Shown here piece after piece: positions 57,024 to 64,000 of a stretch of DNA of 64,000 nucleotides. The DNA comes from Fallopia convolvulus (taxonomy: Eukaryota; Streptophyta; Magnoliopsida; Caryophyllales; Polygonaceae): positions 1,927,001 through 1,991,000 of the forward strand of contig OZ024721.1 of NCBI GenBank assembly GCA_964016875.1, read 5' to 3'. The notes beneath the pieces were generated by a model. That model worked only from the letters and a program-made list of their open reading frames with translations, made no database searches and was not told the origin of the DNA. The stretch's first letter is position 1; each line of letters opens with the position of its first letter. The position numbers were made by a program, and so were the translations under genes.

Positions 57024-57420
57024 CTTAATATCCTTCATACACATACATTAGTATCTATGCTAATATCGATACCCGATATCTTATATATTTGATATTAATA
57101 CCAAACGAGTCCTTACGGCAAATAATGTTTCTCAATTCGAAAAAAAAAATTTGTTTCCTCCAACCACACAGGAACTTGTGAGCAATGGTGCAACTAAACA
57201 AATTTTGTGGGGTAAAAAATAGGCCCATCATTATTCTCAAATGGACCACCGATTCAGACACACCATGTAAAGTAACTAAGTCGAACAAGGAACTGGGCCC
57301 AGCCCAAAACTGAGACACAAAATAATTCAAAACTTTATTGTTTGGATTTTTCCATTTTTGTTCGTCGTGATGATTCCATTTTGTGGGTTTTCTGCATGTG
57401 GTAAGAAATTCAGCTTAGCT

Positions 57421-58083
57421 CATCGAATTTTTAGTGCTTGTAGAAAAGTCCTAGAGAGTGACTAGAAGCACAAAACAAAGTGGTATGTGTTTATGTGTCA
57501 TGATCGAGTTATCGTATTCGAACATGATAAAGAAAAAACAAGAGACGAGTGTCAGGGTAATATTAGTGTGACAACGTTCAAGAATTGACATGACATTGTG
57601 AAAGAAATTCTGAGAAAGCTTGTCATGTATATAAAGTCCTTGATTTTTTTTTATTTTTTTTGCAAAGTTAAGAATTCGGTAACCAAATAAGCATGGTAAA
57701 TCGAGAGACCACACCACAAGGCGGTAGACACGATCGGCTAAGAAGACAAACGAACTAACCGAACTAAGAGATCGAGCCAAAGATACAAACAGCCAAAAAG
57801 AAAGACTCAAAGCGAATTTAGTCTCGGGGTGAGTAAGCGCAATAAGATATGCCGACAAACCGGTCAACCCAACTAGGGGTGTTCAAAAGAAGGACAACCG
57901 AGCACTCAAGATGATCAAGCCCTGAATGACTCTGTCCGAAACCCAAAATTAAGTCCCGCTCTTTGGAGAAGTTCCAGCACACTCAATCAAGATAAATCGG
58001 TCAACCTGCAAACAAATAACACCAAACAGACAACACGCAAGGTGTAATTAAGTCTAAAAAAAGCTTAAAATTCCAAAAAAGTA
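57421..58083. other. Intergenic, no gene seen
   Basis: A 138-codon minus ORF (57451-57867) resembles no family I recognise and has no supporting features. TATAAAGTCCTTGAT occurs at 57632 and again at 58089. Confidence 0.5.
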
Positions 58084-58084
58084 T

Positions 58085-58612
58085 GATATAAAGTCCTTGA
58101 TGGATTACTTTTTCTATTGTCAAATTGTTTTAGGTTAGAACCTTTTTAGACATATGTGTGATGTAGGCCTGTCCAAGTAACCCGACTCGACTCGTCCGTA
58201 ATTTTACGGATAACGGGTCAGATTTTTTTAGTTGTACAAGTCGAGTAACGTGTCTAATTTTTTTAGTTTACGGGTTCCGAACGTGTTACAGGTTGACCCG
58301 CCAGGTTACGGGTCAACCCGTAGTATTAAAAAAATAAAAATAAAATGTTATTGACTTATTGTTGTAGTTAGTGAAAGAGAGATGGAATTTTACGGGTCAA
58401 ATGGGTTGAAACGGATCGAAAAGGGTCAAACACGTCGAAAAGGGTCAAATGACCTGTTTGACCCAATCAAACGAGTCGACCCGTGACCCGACCCATAAAG
58501 CGGGTTGCGGGTTGGGTCGGGTCGACACGTTTGACAGCCCTAATGTGATGAACCTGATGTATATGTGCATATGAACGGACGTGTGGACCCCGACCGATCG
58601 GACTTTCAACAC
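58085..58612 (+). mobile_element. TRIM LTR fragment interrupted by a hAT MITE
   Basis: CTATTGTCAAATTGTTTTAGG (trimmed family phrase, 58117) and, beyond the MITE, GTGCATATGAACGG and CGATCGGACTTTCAACA match the layout of the TRIM LTRs at 16327 and 35542. The hAT MITE at 58164-58542 splits it. No second LTR or PBS was found. Confidence 0.5.
58164..58542. mobile_element. hAT MITE (GGGTCGG-rich)
   Basis: The ends TAGGCCTGTCCAAGTAACCC and, inverted, TAGGGCTGTCAAACGTGTCG are hAT-type. GTGTGATG and ATGTGATG (58156-58163 and 58543-58550) are an 8-bp duplication with one mismatch. Subterminal regions are rich in GACCCG/CGGGTC words. The 379-bp element is non-coding. Confidence 0.85.
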
Positions 58613-58779
58613 ATCATTAATGAAAAATGTGCACAATCAGTGGTGGAGCTAGGGGTCCTGGGTCCGATGACCCCTCTACAACCACTTTTAAAAGCTTCAA
58701 TTAATATGTTTAACCTAAGTTAAATGAGAATAGTAGAAGGGAAAACTAGGTCAAGCTTGCTTACAAACAAAAAAGTTGG

Positions 58780-60900
58780 AATTGAATTTGAGGTATTGTA
58801 TGAATTGAAGGTGCACGCCTTCACCTAATCCCCTCAAAATGTGGAGCCATGCATGGACCACAATCGATTCATGAAAACGCCAATCCATGCTATATATATA
58901 TATATATATGAGCTTTGATTTGATGTGTATCATGTGAGCTTTGATTTGATGCTACTAACGTATTAAAATCTGAAATTATGATTGCTTTTTTATTTCTATA
59001 TATTTACAATAATGGTTTTAAATTAGAGCATTTTTAACATATATTGTGAGCATAGCTTAGAAAGACCAATTATATATATGATATATATATATAGGGGAGG
59101 TTCCGGTAGAAAGATTTTTAGGGTAGAAAGTGTGGGTGAATGTTGTACGTTGGATTAGAAAGGATGAACGGTCGGATTTGGTATTCCATATTAGTTGAGA
59201 TATGCTGAATATTACTAGATAGGATATCCTTAACCGAAACTACTTGCACATTCCATAAAAGTAGCCCAAAATAGATTTTAAATTGAATTAAAAGGAAGGA
59301 ATTTAAATAAAAGTGAAACCAAATCACAATCAGATCAGAAAATCACGTAAGAAATAACCGTATTCTCTGGCACTCAATTGATCTTTACAATTCTCTCGTA
59401 TTCTTTTCAATTAATCAACCGTAAGTAATAAATATTTATTATTAAAATTCTCATCGATATGCGTTTATTGCTTATTGCTTATATTCTCGTACTTCAAATT
59501 GATGAATCGTTGTGTGGATATTATACATGTCTCAACCTTGGGAATTATTATTTGAAAGAATAATTTATTATTCAAAATGAAAACGTAGTTCATTGAAAAA
59601 CGATATGAATATTTGTATTACATAAATATTGTATTTTCTATCATTGAATATCTTTTGTGTTAGAAGAAATATCATAACTTATATAAAGGAATATAACATA
59701 TATGAATGTTGTTATGTACAACGAATATGAACATATAAACTGATGAATATCGTAGTTTATTACAGAGAATATTACGTAAAAAATATACATCAATGGACCT
59801 CATATATCATAATTGAATATCATTGTTAGTGTTAATGAATATTGACACATTCGTAAATGAATATTGACCCATTTTTGGTGAATATCAACATAGTTGGAAC
59901 CCTTCTTCTCTTCTTCCTCATTTTCTGGTAAAATATGTCTTCGAGCATCTACATATGAGCTTCTCAATCTTAAACCAAAACTTTGAGGAATGTTAGTATC
60001 TTCTCCTACCAATACCAAGGCTACAGAATCTGATTTCTCTTCTTCAACAATCTTCTCGGTATAAGCTATTTAAATGTATAAAACAATGAATATCAACTTT
60101 GACAAAAAGGAATATCAATGTGATAGATAATGAATATCAATGACTACTTGCTACTTGTTCAAAAAATTCACATCATCCTTTTCTATGCGTGAATATAATC
60201 ACATTATTCAGGGAATATGGTGGCATCATATATCGAATATATATAAATTATAACGTGCAAAAAACCCATTCACATCATCCTTTTCTAAGCATGAGAAGTT
60301 TCTTCAATGGAGATCGACATAAACCCGAAATCAAACCCTAAAAAACCATGAAACACTAAAATTGAAATTGAACGAATTGGAACCTGAATCAATTAACCTA
60401 CCCTGCAAAATTCGATAGAGAAATTTAACAAATCGAATCCAGAAACGACAATGGTGACCAAAGGCGTCGAAACCCTAAGAACAAGAACAATTCTTTCATT
60501 TCTATTCAATAGAGTATAAATCACAACTTAATAAGATAAAAACAAACGATTTTACAGTAAAGAAGGAATAACGATATGATTTTTCAATTGAAATAGACAT
60601 ACATGGATTGATAACGAGAATCGCCTCTGTTTCTTGAGAGAGAACATCGAGAACTAGAGAGAGTGATAGGAAAGAGAAAATAATATCTTTTTTTACTGAA
60701 ACGGTATAAAAAAATCAGGTAGAAAATCTTAATACCCTGATACGCGCATACACTTTCTATCATGCATCTTTTTATGTTAAATCTGGAACGTTAAATAATG
60801 CTCATCTAACGGTCCATAATAACACTCACTTTTCACTCTAAATGTCTTTCTACTAGAACTTAATACTATATATATATTATGTGTTAAGTGATGGACCTTT
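58780..60900 (+). repeat. Duplicated segment, copy 2 (partner 43820-44245)
   Basis: Anchors match the partner in order: TTCACCTAAT, GGACCACAATCGATTCATG, TTAGAGCATTTTTAACATAT, GCATAGCTTAGAAAGAC, then after the 59091-60862 insertion TGTTAAGTGATGGA at 60884. Confidence 0.65.
59091..60862. mobile_element. TA-microsatellite-associated element with inverted ends
   Basis: GGTAGAAAG-TTTAGGGTAGAAAG on the left and the inverse of CTTTCTACTAGAACTT on the right give imperfect inverted ends of roughly 60-100 bp. TA runs flank both sides. The duplicated segment at 43820-44245 shows the corresponding uninterrupted TA run, so this is a genuine 1.77-kb insertion. The interior is rich in GAATAT words and has no recognisable protein. 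It resembles Micron-type elements, which target (TA)n, but the class is uncertain. Confidence 0.62.
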
Positions 60901-61336
60901 TATTATACTAATATTGAACGTTTATACAAGTGTCGGAAAGTTGTGTGTTAGTATAAATTGAAAGAACTGTTTTTGGGACGGTTTCTTGGGCAACGGAATA
61001 AATTAAATAAGCAAATAACAATGAATAGTACATGGACATAGTTCCTTGTAGAAGAACTCCACCCAACTAGTTGAATGAGTAAACATCTACCTCCCTTGAA
61101 GAATTTTGAATGGTCTACTTGTTTTATCGATTATTCATTAGTTACAATCGGCAAAATTCAAACATCTCTATTCCTAGAAATCACCAAACTCTTAAGCAAC
61201 ACTAACGAGCCTATCAACCTAGTTCCTAAGCAAACAACTTAATCAAAACAACTTAAACCAAACCTTTCCTTTCGATCTTCGTCGTACTTTCCTTTAGCTT
61301 TGGAATCGCCTTCGTCGTCGTCGAGATCGGACACTT
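60901..61336. other. Intergenic, no gene seen
   Basis: The stretch between the duplicated segment and the next hAT MITE holds no gene that I can support. Confidence 0.5.
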
Positions 61337-61344
61337 GCCGCCAA

Positions 61345-61691
61345 TAGTGTCGTAGCCACGTTAGCCCCCACTGGAATTTTGAAAAAAAAAATTAAAATAT
61401 ATAAAATATTATTAGTGCAAAAATTACTAGTATTACACATATCAATGATTGAACATAACTATATATATTGTCAAATACAGTCAAACGATCCCATCTTTCA
61501 ACTAGCAAACATTTTTTTTATGAAAAAAGGTTCTCATATACAAAAATTTAATTTTTATACAGAAAAATACATAATTTTATTAAAAATACAAAAAAAAATT
61601 CGTATAAAATTTTTTTATATAGAAAAATGCAACTTTTTTCTGTAACCGGAAATTTAGCCCCCACTAGGGCAAATTTCTGGCTCCGCCCCTG
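61345..61691. mobile_element. hAT MITE related to TTF-type hAT ends
   Basis: A perfect 8-bp duplication GCCGCCAA (61337-61344 and 61692-61699) flanks it. The right end inverted is CAGGGGCGGAGCCAGAAATT, the usual TTF-hAT terminus; the left end TAGTGTCGTAGCCACG is a mutated version. The 347-bp AT-rich interior has an ORF without known similarity. It is plausibly a deletion derivative mobilised by a TTF-type hAT. Confidence 0.87.
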
Positions 61692-62014
61692 GCCGCCAAT
61701 GTCTTCTTCTTCCTTGTTCTTCCTTGGAATGCTCTCGGTGCTCTTTTTTTTCTATTTGTTCAATCATACATTCACACCAAACCCTAGGTAATCTCTATTT
61801 GTTTATAGTGAAAGTGTTATGGGACTTGTCCTTGCAAAGGACACAATTACAATCTTATCTTTTTTCTCCTTGGGACACAAGTCAAGCTTTCTAAAGACAT
61901 TTTTCCCTTATTCCTTTGACACGCAAGACGGTCGTTCCAAAGGACGTCTTTGCCCTTCTTTCCTTGAGGTGCAAGACAAATTTTGTTAGAGGGACAATTC
62001 CTTCAAATTAGACT

Positions 62015-62150
62015 GACAGTTTCACAATTCCTTTGAGCTTCGTTAGAGGAGCAATGCCTTTCACAGTTCCTTTAAACTTCGTTAAAGGGACAATTCCTTT
62101 CACAGTTCCTTTGAATTTCGTTAGATGGACAATTCCTTTCATATTTTCTT
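62015..62150 (+). repeat. 39-bp tandem repeat
   Basis: CAATTCCTTTCACAGTTCCT-type units recur with exact 39-bp spacing (CAAT at 62052, 62091 and 62130), with a partial copy before them. Each unit contains TTCGTTAGA. ORFs here are repeat artefacts. Confidence 0.85.
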
Positions 62151-62469
62151 TGAGTCTCCCTTCTTTGTTTTGCTTCTCTTGGAACCTTGAAACTTCACAG
62201 AATCACAGTTCTTGTCATTGTTCCTTGGATAGTTCATTTACTTGAAACACTTCATAGAAGATGTCAAATGTCAAAAGTTTGTTATCATCAAAACCCAAAG
62301 GACCAAGGGTTCCTTTTTTGAATGAAAGGGGTAATTCATTCATGTGTATAGTTACAAAAAGTCCTCTAGGCAACCTAGAAGATACAAGGGTTTTCAAATT
62401 CCTATCTTGGAACACCATCTTTTATACTCTCTGTTGCTTTTTTCCATCTAGCTTTGAAACAATTTCATG

Positions 62470-64000
62470 ACTGATCACAATGCTAGAGCACTCATCACTA
62501 GTACAATCTTCCAATCTAAGCACTTTGCTATTTCTAGCTCTCCTGATATAATAACCCACTGCACAAAAGCAAGTCATCTAGATGAGAAACAAGAAGCTCT
62601 TCCTATTGATCATGCTTTCTAAGGAATGTATCCAATCATCAAATCTGTTGTACCTTCTTCCAAGCTTGGCCCATGAAAGAACCTTGTTAAGTACCTCTTT
62701 GGAGATTTTGCATTTGAACCATAGGTGGTCCAATGATTCTTGTTGAGTGTTTGTACAAATTTCATACTTGTCATCTTGCAGAATGCTCATATCTTTGAGC
62801 ATGTCTTCGGTGAGGACACCCTTACTTGCAATCATCCAAATTGTGAAGGACACTCTAGGGGTGTTGAGCTTGTCGCGGATGCAGCAATCCCATTGGTTTC
62901 TGGGCCCAAAGCTCTGAAGCTGTCATTAATAAGTTTCCAATCAAATCTACCATTTTTGTTCATAATGATGGCTTGATTGGCTTCTTGATCATGTCTCTAG
63001 AGTGCACTTGAAGTAGACTTGCATTCCACTTCCCAGAAGGAATGGTTTCTCGGAGTGACTGTATGCACCCAATGATGCCATACAATTTTAGAATTTGAGA
63101 GGAGGTCATAGATAAGCTCTGAGAAACTGACTTTGTTCCATGCTAAAACTTCTTTTAGCCCAATTCCTCCTTCACTTCTTGGTTTACACACTCTATGCCA
63201 AGCAATGTGTGTTCTTCTTCCTTCTCCTTTTCCTGACCAGAGATAATTCCTAAGTAAATAAGTGATCTGCTTCACAACTCTTTTTGTGAAGACAATTTTT
63301 TTGCATCAATACTACAAAACGTCATAGAGTACAACTCTGACAAGCTCATATCTCCTATCATAAGAGAGGTTTATTGAAGCCTGGGCATTGATCTTGGAGG
63401 AGATCTTGAAGGAGAGCAGAAGATTGTAGTCATTGGAAGAGGCCTTGGCGCTGCATAAGGTTTCTTCCAAATAAGTAATTGGAAGCTCCCTTATCTCTAG
63501 GTTGAAGATGCAAGCAAAATCTCTAGCTTTTTGTATATCCAAGCTTGCACAAAACATTTTGGACTTGCTGGTATTGACTGTCAAGCCTGACATGCATAAA
63601 GGAGTGGAAGTCTCCAAGGGAGTGACCAAACACCTTGCATTCTATTCGACACCCATTCATATGCAATCGGTTGTTCAATTACCTCTCCATCCTCACCATG
63701 AAACACAATCTCCTTTCTCAAAGGTTTTGCTGCTAAAACTTCCACTAAAATACGAGCAAAAGACAATCTTTCTTCATTTTCACCCACTTTATTAGTAAAA
63801 AGAGGTCTCCTCAGCGCACTTCCTATTTTTCAAAGAATGATTCATCCCAAAAGCGCACATCTAAATTTGGTAGAGTTGCCCAAACATGTGTAGTATCAAA
63901 GCATGATGGATCGAGTTCCACTCCCTCACTCCATCTCTTAAGCACTAGCAATTTCATTCCACCTACTAACCAAGGTCCTTGTTGCAAGATTCTATTCAAA
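62470..64000 (-). pseudogene. L1-type LINE, internally deleted, running off the window
   Basis: From right to left the minus strand shows an ORF1 DUF4283-like domain (64000 to about 63650: GPWLVGGMKLLVLKRWSEG, then KPLRKEIVFHGEDGEVIEQP and YEWV). It passes directly into the RT thumb region (63629-63312, MSGLTVNTSKSKMFCA and LPITYLEETLCS), then LLRNYLWSGKGEGRRTHIAW (63275-62997) and a zf-RVT segment (62853-62578, ESLDHLWFKCKISKEVL). The ORF1 zinc knuckle, endonuclease and catalytic RT are missing. Several stops and frameshifts occur. The 5' part continues beyond 64000. Confidence 0.88.

Larger units (their letters stand above)
56389..57112. mobile_element. Tourist-like (PIF/Harbinger) element
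   Basis: The ends GGACCCATTTGAT and ACCAAACGAGTCC are inverted (GGACYCRTTTGRT type) and both are flanked by TTA (56386-56388 and 57113-57115), the Harbinger target duplication. Most of its length is a nested MITE at 56479-57023. Confidence 0.72.
56303..57404 (+). repeat. Duplicated segment, partner of 47180-47590
   Basis: It carries the same ordered anchors as the partner and includes a Tourist-like element whose both ends are visible (56389-57112), plus a nested MITE and a SINE absent from the partner. Confidence 0.8.

Noticed and set aside
57451..57867. 138-codon minus ORF as a hypothetical gene
   Set aside because: No family resemblance, no promoter or splice context, and it lies in repeat-rich DNA; chance ORF is more likely.

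Overview
This is a plant nuclear window, almost certainly from a eudicot. It is AT-rich, carries an intron-containing R2R3-MYB gene, and is packed with plant transposable elements: TRIMs, a SIRE-like Ty1/copia element, Ty3/gypsy solo LTRs, TTF-type hAT elements, Helitrons, Mutator, Stowaway and Tourist MITEs, a tRNA-type SINE, and RTE and L1 LINEs. The species cannot be read from the sequence. No rRNA, functional tRNA, CRISPR, organellar or bacterial genes were seen.

The only host gene that looks intact is a three-exon TT2-like R2R3-MYB at 4007-5252 (+), encoding 295 residues with a bHLH-interaction motif and the subgroup 5 C-terminal motif. From this one infers a proanthocyanidin-type regulator.

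Layout. 1-3.7 kb: MITEs and the MYB upstream region. 5.3-13.9 kb: a dead LINE cut into pieces by a TRIM, by a hAT MITE (itself split by a Mutator-type MITE) and by a 6.0-kb TTF-type hAT transposon; the hAT carries a gypsy LTR fragment and a second insertion. 16.3-30.0 kb: a TRIM, then a 13.0-kb copia element on the minus strand with both LTRs, PBS, PPT and 5-bp TSD. Two solo LTRs sit inside it, each with its own TSD; without them it is about 10.0 kb. It has a third ORF between RNase H and the 3' LTR. 32.4-37.4 kb: a TRIM, a hAT MITE, an RNase H relic and a composite of three abutting TRIM units whose last two form a 1.2-kb palindrome with exchanged LTRs. 37.7-43.7 kb: a Helitron, a Mutator-type MITE, minisatellites and AT-rich DNA. 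43.8-60.9 kb: diverged duplicated segments, two related copia-type LTRs, a gypsy integrase relic, a 2.4-kb gypsy solo LTR, a second Helitron, a fold-back RTE LINE, a SINE and several MITEs. 61-64 kb: a hAT MITE, a 39-bp tandem repeat and an internally deleted L1 LINE running off the window.

Nearly all protein-like ORFs other than the MYB are transposon remnants with frameshifts and stops. The features most worth checking are the TRIM palindrome with swapped LTRs, the extra ORF of the copia element, and a recurring GTC-N-x-N-GAC word (GTCAGTGAC and relatives) spread through that element. Boundaries were located by eye; those supported by target-site duplications are precise, others approximate.
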